From Deltaproteobacteria bacterium (GTDB lineage Bacteria; Myxococcota_A; Polyangia; JAAYKL01): a DNA stretch of 37,563 nt. Each line of letters opens with the position of its first letter. The stretch's first letter is position 1. The notes beneath the pieces were generated by a model. The model was not told the DNA's origin, ran no database searches, and saw only the letters and a program-made list of their open reading frames with translations. The position numbers and the translations under genes are program-made. Location: the NCBI GenBank assembly GCA_030621515.1, contig JAUXHN010000017.1, forward strand, positions 1-37,563. Reading direction: 5' to 3'. Positions 1 through 7,051 of this stretch are shown one piece after another.

Positions 1-740
1 CTCGAACTGACCGGGTCGAAACTCCAGGTATTCTGATCGTCGAGCACCGGCTCCCCGTCCTCGACGACGTACTGCTCCCACACTCTACCACCCAGTAATT
101 GAATCTCGTCGTTCACGACGAGTGCCACAGACGTACTGCTCGGCCTCGGTTTCTGAGGTAAGAGTTCCCATGTCTCTTGCCCAATATCGTAAACATATGA
201 GCCATCGTCGAAGTACTGGTTGTTGGAGCCACCAAAAAAGAATATTTCATCTCCAAGGGCGGCCGCCCCAACGCTGCGGCTAACTACAGGCATCGGCCCG
301 AGGGTCGTCCAGCTGTCGTCCGAAGGATCGTACCTGTCCAGTCGATCAAAATTTGCGTTCGCTCCGTTCACGACAGGGCCACCCATGAGGTACATCTTAC
401 CCCCCACCTCGACGCAAGTATGATCTGACCGATCCAAAGGGAGCGGCGCCCCCTCGGTCCATGTGTCGGTTTCCGTGTCGTAAATCTGCAATAGCCACCG
501 GGTAGGATGGCCTCCAGCGACGTAGATCTTCCCATCAACGGCGCAGCATGCGTGTTCCACCGCCTTTGTAGGCATATCCGCGCCCTGGCTCCAGGGATCC
601 AGGCCCGTCCCACTGTCAGTTTCGCTGACTTCCTTGCATCCGACCAGCGTCACGACAAAGGCGATCGCACCCAACCCAAGCAAACAGCCATTAGCAATGC
701 TCAAGGCAAAACGTCCCTTTTTATTAACATTCACCGACAT
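1..740 (-). CDS. Kelch-repeat lipoprotein, 3' end beyond window
   Basis: Translated by hand from the ATG at 740; the frame stays open to position 1 (246 codons), so the C-terminus lies outside the window. Residues 1-35 are a lipoprotein signal: basic start, hydrophobic stretch, then TLVGC with Cys35 as the lipidated residue. A short Ser/Thr/Asp/Gly linker follows, then at least four Kelch-type blades of the form 'GKIYVAGG ... YDTETDTW', 'GKMYLMGG ... YDPSDDSW', 'DEIFFFGG ... YDIGQETW' and 'DEIQLLGG', each with the Gly-Gly pair and spaced Tyr and Trp. Kelch blades form beta-propellers used for binding or, in some families, sugar oxidation; nothing here shows catalysis. An AGG-containing site precedes the ATG. 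A TATAAT hexamer lies on the minus strand at 783-788, but I see no good -35 partner. Expected location is the outer membrane or periplasm. Confidence 0.85.
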   Translation of the reverse strand, partial: MSVNVNKKGRFALSIANGCLLGLGAIAFVVTLVGCKEVSETDSGTGLDPWSQGADMPTKAVEHACCAVDGKIYVAGGHPTRWLLQIYDTETDTWTEGAPLPLDRSDHTCVEVGGKMYLMGGPVVNGANANFDRLDRYDPSDDSWTTLGPMPVVSRSVGAAALGDEIFFFGGSNNQYFDDGSYVYDIGQETWELLPQKPRPSSTSVALVVNDEIQLLGGRVWEQYVVEDGEPVLDDQNTWSFDPVSS

Positions 741-847
741 AGGTAAACCTTCTGCACCCGTATAATAATGTGCCGTAAAGGTATTATATCTCAAGATGTG
801 GTTCTTCTGCCGAAAAGTTCGTTTGAGGGCGACCGTGAGTTCTTAAA

Positions 848-2305
848 CTATGTCCTGATCTTATGCTTTCTGATGATGCGGCGAAAATTGCTCCGGTCCA
901 TTGTGGATTGGCGCGCCGCCTCGCTCACGTTGCCGCCGGACCGTTTCAGCATTTCGTGAACGTAGGCCGACTCGAATTGCTCCACCGCCTTTCCCTTGGC
1001 CTCGCGGAAGGGCAGATCCAGAAGGAGGTTCATCGGAGCCGACGGCGCGATGGTATCCGTTACCGACGGTGGCAGATCCCCCGGGAGGATCACGTCACCT
1101 CTGGCCATGACGACCGATCTCTCGATGGCGTTCTCCAGCTCGCGCACGTTTCCAGGCCATGTATGACTCCTCAGCACCCGCATCGCCTCCAGGGAGATCC
1201 GGGCAATCTTCCGCCCCGATCGAACTGAATACTTGCGCAAGAAATGGTAGGCCAGCAACGGCATATCCTCGGCGCGGTCACGAAGTGGCGGAAGGGGAAT
1301 CGTGATGACGCTCAGCCGATAGAACAGGTCCTCGCGAAATTGCTTCTGTTTCATGGCCTGTTTCAGGTCGACATCAGTCGCCGCTATGACGCGCACGTTC
1401 ATCCGGTCAGCGTCGTTGGACCCCGTGCGCTTGATCTTCCCGTCCTGAAGGATCCTGTGAAGCACGACCTGTGCCCCGGACGGGAGATGGTCGATTTCGT
1501 CCAGCAGAATAGTGCCGCCGTCCGCTGCCCCGAAGAGGCCTATCCTGCTCTCCGAAGCGCCTGGAAAAGCGCCGCGAACATGACCGAAGAGCTCCGATTC
1601 AATCAGATCCTTCGGGATGGCGGAGCAGTTGACGGGAATGAAAGGCCCTTGCGCTCGCCGGCCGCTCATGTGAATGGATCGAGCGACGAGCTCCTTCCCG
1701 GTTCCGGGCTCTCCGAGCAGCAGCACCGTCGATCTGGAGTGGGCCACCGATTCGACCGCCCGGAAAACAAATCGCATGGACGGCGACGATCCGATGATAT
1801 CACCGTAACGCTCGCGAACTTCCAGCTCCTTCTCGAGTCGCCTTGCGCGAGCCACCAGCCGACCGTGGCGTGCCGCCCTGGCAACTACGTGTGCGAGGAC
1901 ATCAGGGGATCCCAGGGGCTTGGTCAAAAAGTCGTGGGCGCCGGCCTTCAACGCGGCGACCGCCGAGTCCACATCACCGTACGCGGTCATCAAAACCACC
2001 TCCACCACACTGTCGAGAGCCTTGACCTTCCTGAGCACGTCCAGACCGTTCATTCCCGGCATGACGAGATCCAGAAGCAACACGTCCACGGGAGAGGCGG
2101 CGAGCAATTCAAGGGACCGGACTCCGCCCGAGGCCGTCGTCACCTCGAAGCCCATCGTCTTCAAAATTCCCTCAACGCTCCTCAGGGAGGTAGCATCATC
2201 GTCGACCACAAGGACCCTTATGGGCGTCATCTCGCCGTCAACGCCCTCGGTGCGCACATGTCCCTGCATCGAAATCCGGTTTGTCGTGTCGTGTTTCCCC
2301 ACCAT
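848..2305 (-). CDS. Sigma-54-dependent response regulator (NtrC family) with variant GAFPGA loop
   Basis: A 485-aa enhancer-binding protein with the full NtrC layout. The receiver domain (about residues 28-145) has the acidic pair Asp35/Asp36, phospho-acceptor Asp79 in LLLDLVMPG, Thr107 and Lys129. The AAA+ domain (about 170-400) has Walker A GEPGTGKE at 198-205, Walker B ILLDE at 266-270, FREDLFYRL with Arg residues at 324 and 330, and WPGNVREL. A Fis-like helix-turn-helix sits at about 457-480 (GGNVSEAARQ, then MDRSNFRRIIRKH). The sigma-54 contact loop, normally GAFTGA, reads GAFPGA at 245-250. Such proteins remodel RpoN holoenzyme after phosphorylation by a partner kinase; no kinase gene is next to it. 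The start at 2305 follows AGGAG; a GTG at 2302 would give better spacing, and Met26 is possible. It is the last gene of a minus-strand operon, 12 nt after the methyltransferase stop. Confidence 0.93.
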   Translation of the reverse strand: MVGKHDTTNRISMQGHVRTEGVDGEMTPIRVLVVDDDATSLRSVEGILKTMGFEVTTASGGVRSLELLAASPVDVLLLDLVMPGMNGLDVLRKVKALDSVVEVVLMTAYGDVDSAVAALKAGAHDFLTKPLGSPDVLAHVVARAARHGRLVARARRLEKELEVRERYGDIIGSSPSMRFVFRAVESVAHSRSTVLLLGEPGTGKELVARSIHMSGRRAQGPFIPVNCSAIPKDLIESELFGHVRGAFPGASESRIGLFGAADGGTILLDEIDHLPSGAQVVLHRILQDGKIKRTGSNDADRMNVRVIAATDVDLKQAMKQKQFREDLFYRLSVITIPLPPLRDRAEDMPLLAYHFLRKYSVRSGRKIARISLEAMRVLRSHTWPGNVRELENAIERSVVMARGDVILPGDLPPSVTDTIAPSAPMNLLLDLPFREAKGKAVEQFESAYVHEMLKRSGGNVSEAARQSTMDRSNFRRIIRKHKIRT

Positions 2306-2317
2306 CGCTCCTGTCAG

Positions 2318-3499
2318 TTAAAAGAGGTCGAAATGCAACAGACGACACTCCAGGGGGCCGTTCCACAGAATGTCCCGCTTCCTGGTCTTGAGCCCTATCT
2401 TGCCCGCCAGGAATTTCGAGCCCGTCAAAACATGGGCTGTCATTCCCCTACACCTTTGTTTGAGGGTATCTCCAAGATCGCTGTAGAGATCGGCCAATCG
2501 GTTGATCTCCCCGAGTCGCTCACCGTAGGGAGGATTCGTCACCACATGTCCGGCGCCCTCGGAAACGGCCAGGGCGCGGAAGTCCGCCCGCCGGACCGCA
2601 ACGATATCATCTACACCGGCGCCGAGGACCGCTGTCCGGGCCGCCCTGACGGAATCCTCGGACACGTCCGATCCGCGAATCGTGCATCCGTCGACTTCCC
2701 TCACGGCCCTGCGTGCATCCTCCAGTTCGTTGGACCATAGCCTCCGATTGAAAGAGAGGTGGCTCATGAACGCAAACTCCCGTCCGAGAAGGCCCGGAGC
2801 CAGGTTCTTCGCCATCATCGCCGCCTCCACCAGTATTGTCCCGGAGCCGCACATTGGATCGATTAGCTCGTCTGACCCATCGTAGCCGCTCATGAGCAGG
2901 ATACCGGCGGCGAGGGTTTCCTGGAGCGGCGCCGGACCGCCGAATGACGGTCGGTATCCTCTGCGGTGAAGGCGCTGACCTGACGAATCCCAGCTCAGTA
3001 TGCATCGATCACCGTTGATCCTGGCGTTGATTTGCAAATCCGGCTGCTTCGGATTCACCGACGGTCTGCGGCCGACCTTGTCGCGGAACCTGTCGACGAT
3101 GCCGTCCTTGACCACCTGGGAGGCGAACTGCGTGTGGCGTATTTCGGGATTGCCGCCGACCGCGTCCACCGCCAGCGTCATGTCGGCTGTCAGGTGCTCC
3201 TCCCACGCGACCGCCATGGACCCCCTGTACAGGCGATCGCGATCTCTCGCGTCGAACTCGGCAATTTTCACCAGCACGCGGGTGGCGGTTCGCAACCACA
3301 GGTTGGCCCTGTACAGCATCCCGAGATCGCCGCCAAAGGAAACCCCCCGCACGGCCTTCTCGGGATCCGTTGCGCCCAGTCTCCTCAACTCTGACAGCAG
3401 CACATCTTCCAGACCGGGCGCAGTGGTTGCGAAGAACCGAAAATCAGCGGGCCTGGACCCACCGCGCTTGCGAACCGATGGACGAACGGTCTTCTTCAT
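2318..3499 (-). CDS. THUMP-domain 23S rRNA guanine-N2 methyltransferase, RlmL-type
   Basis: A 393-aa SAM-dependent RNA methyltransferase of the RlmL/TrmG10 class. After a basic N-terminus come a ferredoxin-like start (FFATTAPGLEDVLLSELRRL) and a THUMP domain (to about residue 170). The Rossmann methyltransferase follows, with SAM motif I around LIDPMCGSGTILVEAA and catalytic motif IV NPPYGERLG. NPPY is the base-binding motif of N2-guanine and N6-adenine methylases. It matches the N-terminal half of E. coli RlmKL (m2G2445 of 23S rRNA) and lacks the RlmK half, the usual arrangement outside gammaproteobacteria. The exact target base is inferred. The start lies 6 nt after the upstream stop, so the two are probably translationally coupled. 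Confidence 0.88.
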   Translation of the reverse strand: MKKTVRPSVRKRGGSRPADFRFFATTAPGLEDVLLSELRRLGATDPEKAVRGVSFGGDLGMLYRANLWLRTATRVLVKIAEFDARDRDRLYRGSMAVAWEEHLTADMTLAVDAVGGNPEIRHTQFASQVVKDGIVDRFRDKVGRRPSVNPKQPDLQINARINGDRCILSWDSSGQRLHRRGYRPSFGGPAPLQETLAAGILLMSGYDGSDELIDPMCGSGTILVEAAMMAKNLAPGLLGREFAFMSHLSFNRRLWSNELEDARRAVREVDGCTIRGSDVSEDSVRAARTAVLGAGVDDIVAVRRADFRALAVSEGAGHVVTNPPYGERLGEINRLADLYSDLGDTLKQRCRGMTAHVLTGSKFLAGKIGLKTRKRDILWNGPLECRLLHFDLF

Positions 3500-3505
3500 C
3501 TTGCG

Positions 3506-4645
3506 TCAATGGCTCCTTTTCTGGCGAAGCTGCTTGGCGGCGTTTACGATAGATTGGGGGACGTCCTTGCTTCGCTCGAGGCCCCTCACGTCCATGGGGC
3601 GAAGATGATTGAGGAATCTGAGGGCTTCTTGCAGAGGTGTGCGCGGGTTGTTCACCAGGTTGACCTTGATCTGGTACTGCTTGGTCCACTCGCGTTTGGA
3701 AGCGATGTAGCGCACGGCTTCTTCGGGGAGCGAGCGGGCTCTCGAGTAGCGGATCACTTCTGAATCTCCTATGCCCGGGGACTTGAGCACCGCCATGGTC
3801 ACCAGCCTGTTCGAGTCCCTTACGAGGATGGCCCGCTGGGATGAATTGCCCAGCATGGCTATGCGGATCTTCTGGGAAACCGTGAGGCCCGTGAGTGAAG
3901 CCCCCACGGCGACCGCATCTTTTTCTTCATCGGTATTTTTCCGCGAATCCTCAGGAGACTCAAGCGAGTCGAGGATATCGTCGAGGGTCGAGTCGTCGAT
4001 GTCCTGCAGTTTATCGTCCTTGAGGGCAGCGCTGAAATCATCGTCCTCCGGCAGTGGCTCGTCGGACTCCTCGGGGATCAGCTGGCCCTGGATGGCGGCC
4101 CTGGCCTCCGCGAAGGTAGGGATGCCGTCAAGCTTCAGACCATGGCGCACCGCGAGCTCGATAGAGCGATCGACAGTGGACATCCTGGAGGCCTTGTTCA
4201 TATACAGGGCCTCGATGATCCGGGGCGCGCGGAGCATGCGCTCCTCGTTGGCTGCCACGATCTCCAGCAACCTCTCCGAGCGCAGGTTTTCGGTGAGCCA
4301 GACGGTGGTTTCGTCGTGAACGAGCCGATTGAGCAGGACGCGCTCCACGGCGTCGTCCCGTCTCACCAGCAATCGGACGACCCCATCGAGGACCGCAGGA
4401 TCCAGGTTCTGTTCCAGGGCGCCAAGCAGCACGTTATCCGGCAGCTTGCCCAGAGAAGCGCGGGCCTTGGTTGCGAGGCTCTCGTCCTGATTGTAGGAAA
4501 GCGCGTAGAGCACCGAGACGAGATCGACGGGTCCCAGAGGCGCCAGCCCCGAGGCGGCCATCATCCGCAGCTGAGGCGGTGCGTCCGGCGCCAGTATCCT
4601 GACGGCTTGCACGGACAGATCGGTCAACGATGCCGGGTGTTCCAT
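3506..4645 (-). CDS. Conserved-looking 379-aa protein of unknown function, helical, with acidic hinge
   Basis: I do not recognise a named family. The N-terminal half (about 1-195) is all-helical with spaced Leu/Ala patterns typical of HEAT-like repeats (SLTDLSVQAVRILAPDAPPQ, LLGALEQNLDPAVLDGVVRL). Residues about 195-245 are very acidic and look disordered (PEESDEPLPEDDDF and a run of Asp/Glu). The C-terminal part (about 250-379) is basic and compact, including LTVSQKIRIAMLGNSSQRAI, LVNNPRTPLQEALRFLNHLR and a lysine/arginine-rich end. It has no signal peptide or membrane segment, so it is probably cytoplasmic. The ATG at 4645 follows GAGGAGAGAG at a good distance. It is the first gene of the operon with the RlmL-type methylase and the sigma-54 regulator; an RNA- or ribosome-linked role is a guess from position only. 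Confidence 0.8.
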   Translation of the reverse strand: MEHPASLTDLSVQAVRILAPDAPPQLRMMAASGLAPLGPVDLVSVLYALSYNQDESLATKARASLGKLPDNVLLGALEQNLDPAVLDGVVRLLVRRDDAVERVLLNRLVHDETTVWLTENLRSERLLEIVAANEERMLRAPRIIEALYMNKASRMSTVDRSIELAVRHGLKLDGIPTFAEARAAIQGQLIPEESDEPLPEDDDFSAALKDDKLQDIDDSTLDDILDSLESPEDSRKNTDEEKDAVAVGASLTGLTVSQKIRIAMLGNSSQRAILVRDSNRLVTMAVLKSPGIGDSEVIRYSRARSLPEEAVRYIASKREWTKQYQIKVNLVNNPRTPLQEALRFLNHLRPMDVRGLERSKDVPQSIVNAAKQLRQKRSH

Positions 4646-4731
4646 CGACTCTCTCCTCGGGTTCCAACGACAAATGCGGAACGTATCTTAGCACGTGTTG
4701 CCCGCAAACCTAGTGCCTACTGAGATAGGCT

Positions 4732-5610
4732 CTAACCCCTGGCCCCTTTTCCTCCTTCCATCGCAACCATCAACACCGATCCGCAGATCAGGGCGTATCC
4801 CACAAGCGAAGCCGTCGTTATGGCCTCGCCCCAGGCCAGTGAGGCCACGAATCCCGCAAGTAGCGGTTCGACCAGCGTGAGCGTGGCGATACGACCGGCG
4901 TTCATGTAGCGCAGGGCGGTGTTCAACGACGTGTGGCCGATCATGGTAGGCACCAGGGCCATGAGACCGAAACATACCCAGGTGCGGAGGCTGTAGTCCA
5001 CAAGAGGAAGATCCAGAGCGAGTAACGCTACGAACGAAAAAACCGCCGCCATCCCGTACACTGCGGTCACGTACACCTGAGCGTCGAGGGTCTTCCTCAA
5101 TCTCTTTGCGGCCATGAAGTAAACGGTGAACAGGAGCGATGCCAGCAGCGCGAGGCCGTCGCCGAGCAGGTGATCCGGCGAGAACTCGAGATCGCTGAAC
5201 CCCAGGATTCCCACGCCGACAATTCCCAGGGCTACCGCGAGGACCAGCCTCCGGCCGGCCCGCTCGCCGAAAAGGAGGTACGCGGCCGTGGCGGTGATCA
5301 CCGGGTTGATGGATAGAAAGAGGGTCGCGTTGGCCACGGTGGTGGCCTGCACCGCCCATATCCACGAGAAGAAGTGCGCCGTGAGCGCGAATCCGCAAAG
5401 GACAAGGATCGCCAGGTCCATACGCGTCAGGCGGGCCAGGGCGGCCAGCCCCCTGCCGGCCAGCGGTACGAAAAGAAGAGTGGCGATGAACAGTCGCCAG
5501 AACGATATGGCCACGGGGCTCGCGTCGCCAATCCGGATGATATTGGCCGACTGACTCAGGCACAGGAGCCCCACGGCAAGAAAAACGTAGACTCTACGAG
5601 GCGTGACCAT
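4732..5610 (-). CDS. DMT-superfamily (EamA) membrane transporter
   Basis: A 292-aa integral membrane protein with about ten hydrophobic segments arranged as two EamA halves of five. Family features include the early SPVAISFWRLFIATLLF stretch, an internal LFLSINPVITATAAYLLFGE at the end of the first half, and the matching TLVEPLLAGFVASLAWGE near the end of the second half. Members export amino acids, purine metabolites or drugs, or import metabolites; the substrate cannot be told from sequence. The ATG at 5610 is preceded by AAGG. The gene is 86 nt from the 379-aa protein gene on the same strand and is probably its own unit. Confidence 0.88.
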   Translation of the reverse strand: MVTPRRVYVFLAVGLLCLSQSANIIRIGDASPVAISFWRLFIATLLFVPLAGRGLAALARLTRMDLAILVLCGFALTAHFFSWIWAVQATTVANATLFLSINPVITATAAYLLFGERAGRRLVLAVALGIVGVGILGFSDLEFSPDHLLGDGLALLASLLFTVYFMAAKRLRKTLDAQVYVTAVYGMAAVFSFVALLALDLPLVDYSLRTWVCFGLMALVPTMIGHTSLNTALRYMNAGRIATLTLVEPLLAGFVASLAWGEAITTASLVGYALICGSVLMVAMEGGKGARG

Positions 5611-5666
5611 GAAACGAACCTTTGCATGATCGATTCAACAGCATCAAGATTCCATGGGGTTTCTAT

Positions 5667-5695
5667 TTGTGAATATCGAAATTAGTCTGTATTAT
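5667..5695 (+). promoter_or_regulatory. Promoter of first acidic Cys-rich lipoprotein
   Basis: TTGTGA (5667-5672), a 17-nt spacer and TATTAT (5690-5695) form a good sigma-70-like promoter 43 nt before the ATG. The same boxes with the same 17-nt spacing precede the tandem paralogue at 6358-6386, and this conservation is the main support. Confidence 0.7.
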
Positions 5696-5738
5696 TTGGC
5701 TGGTTTTTATTTAAACGATTCCAAAAAGGGAGGAATTC

Positions 5739-6266
5739 ATGAGGTATGTAGTTATAACACTCACCATGTTCTCGTTTCTGGCGCTCGGCGGCTGCGACAA
5801 ACTGGCGAAGGCCTTCGAGGACATTCAGGAAGAAGCGCCCGGCATTTGCAAGAAAAATTGCGCCGAGTACATCGACTGCACCTGGGGCGAACAGGGAGTC
5901 GATCTCGGTGGAGACAAGGAGGACGCCGCCAAGAGTCGGGCCATGGACCAGTGCGTTGGCCAATGCGCCTGGAATATCAACTACGGCGCGTTCGTTGTCG
6001 AGTGGAACGATGACCACGACGAGAAGGATTATATCGGGACTATCAGCGGAGCGAAGTACGAGAAATATATGAAATGCCGTTTCGAATACTATGATTGCGA
6101 TGATGATCAATGGTTCTTCGACCTGGACTGGTCGAGTGACGAGGACGATTGCGAGGACTACGGCGTATGCCAGGCAATCCTCGGCGCCGATTTTGAGGTC
6201 GAGTGGAACGACGACGACGAGTACTGCGAACCAGAAGAAGATAATATAGGAATAGAAGTGCTCTAA
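5739..6266 (+). CDS. Acidic cysteine-rich lipoprotein, copy 1
   Basis: A 175-aa secreted lipoprotein of no family I recognise. The signal is MRYVVITLTMFSFLALGGC with lipidated Cys19. The mature part is very acidic (Asp/Glu clusters such as WNDDHDEKD and WSSDEDDCED) and carries about ten further cysteines, suggesting several disulfides in a small exported domain. The start is set by GGGAGG five bases before the ATG. A paralogue follows in tandem (6432-6986): 47 of the first 51 residues are the same, the cysteine spacing is kept, and the middle and end diverge. The acidic clusters could bind metal such as Ca2+, but this is inference. The gene is more AT-rich than its neighbours. Confidence 0.85.
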   Translation: MRYVVITLTMFSFLALGGCDKLAKAFEDIQEEAPGICKKNCAEYIDCTWGEQGVDLGGDKEDAAKSRAMDQCVGQCAWNINYGAFVVEWNDDHDEKDYIGTISGAKYEKYMKCRFEYYDCDDDQWFFDLDWSSDEDDCEDYGVCQAILGADFEVEWNDDDEYCEPEEDNIGIEVL

Positions 6267-6279
6267 GGTCGACGTATCC

Positions 6280-6304
6280 AGTCGGTTCCCCCTTCTTTTT
6301 TCGG
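6280..6304 (+). repeat. 3' box of duplicated lipoprotein unit (copy 1)
   Basis: AGTCGGTTCCCC, then CTTCTTTTTTCGG, about 14 nt after the copy 1 stop. A near-identical box lies at 6985-7008, overlapping the stop of copy 2. It has a T-run but no clear hairpin, so a terminator role is uncertain. Its main value is to mark the duplication end. Confidence 0.6.
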
Positions 6305-6357
6305 CTTCTCCACATCAGTATTCAGCAGGCAGCGTCAAGATCCCACGAAGGTTCCAT

Positions 6358-6386
6358 TTGTGAGTACTGAGATTCTCCTGTATTAT
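6358..6386 (+). promoter_or_regulatory. Promoter of second acidic Cys-rich lipoprotein
   Basis: TTGTGA (6358-6363), a 17-nt spacer and TATTAT (6381-6386). The boxes are identical to those before copy 1, while much of the spacer differs, which suggests the boxes are under selection since the duplication. Confidence 0.7.
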
Positions 6387-6431
6387 TCGGATAACGTTTT
6401 AAACAAACGATTTCAAAAAGGGGAAGAATTC

Positions 6432-6986
6432 ATGAGGTATGTAATTATTGCACTCACAATGTTCTCGTTTCTGGCGCTCGGCGGCTGCGACAAGCTGGCG
6501 AAGGCCTTCGAGGACGTCCAGGAAGAAGCGCCCGGCATATGCAAGAAAGACTGCGCCGAGTACATCGACTGCACCTGGGGCGAAAGCTATGATATCAGCG
6601 GAGATAAGGAGAGCGGCGCCAAGAAGGAATCTGAAGATCAGTGTGTTGCCATGTGTGCCTGGTCGATTAATTACGGCATGTACGTTTACGAGGTAGATTA
6701 TGAGGACGAAGAAATAGAATATGTCGGGCATGTCAGCGGAGCGCAGTACGAGAAGTACTTGAAATGTCTTTTCGAATATAAAGATTGCAATCATGACTAC
6801 TGGTATGTGGATCTGGACATACATGATGACGAGGATGATTGCGAGGACTACGCCGCATGCGTCGCAATCCTCGGCATCGATCTGGAGTTCGAATGGAATG
6901 ACGACGATGATTATTGCGAATCAGACGGCAAGGAAAATATAGATGGGGTGGAGGGCGACGACTATTACTACTACTATTACTACTAG
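6432..6986 (+). CDS. Acidic cysteine-rich lipoprotein, copy 2, with poly-Tyr tail
   Basis: A 184-aa paralogue of the gene at 5739. An in-frame ATG at 6360 exists, but the start at 6432 matches the paralogue (MRY.I..LTMFSFLALGGC), has GGGGAAG just upstream and makes Cys19 the lipidated residue; the 6360 start would also lie inside the promoter. The mature protein keeps the cysteine pattern (CKKDCAEYIDC, the C-x3-C pair, DDCEDYAAC). The C-terminus is extended to GDD followed by seven tyrosines. That tail is encoded by a run of TAT/TAC codons ending in TAG, and the shared 3' box of the duplicated unit begins at that stop codon. Confidence 0.85.
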   Translation: MRYVIIALTMFSFLALGGCDKLAKAFEDVQEEAPGICKKDCAEYIDCTWGESYDISGDKESGAKKESEDQCVAMCAWSINYGMYVYEVDYEDEEIEYVGHVSGAQYEKYLKCLFEYKDCNHDYWYVDLDIHDDEDDCEDYAACVAILGIDLEFEWNDDDDYCESDGKENIDGVEGDDYYYYYYY

Positions 6987-7008
6987 TCGGTTCCCCTTCT
7001 TTTTTCGG
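6985..7008 (+). repeat. 3' box of duplicated lipoprotein unit (copy 2)
   Basis: The same AGTCGGTTCCCC ... TTTTTTCGG box as at 6280-6304, one C shorter. Here its first two bases belong to the TAG stop codon of copy 2, so copy 2 differs from copy 1 in how the coding sequence runs into the box. Confidence 0.6.
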
Positions 7009-7051
7009 TTCAACTATCCACCCGACAGTGATGTTCTTCTTTTGAAAGGTT

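Noticed and set aside
1244-2740. Long plus-strand open frame antisense to the sigma-54 regulator and methylase
   Set aside because: The opposite strand encodes two clear families over the same bases; the antisense translation has no recognisable domain and high His/Arg/Gly content typical of shadows.
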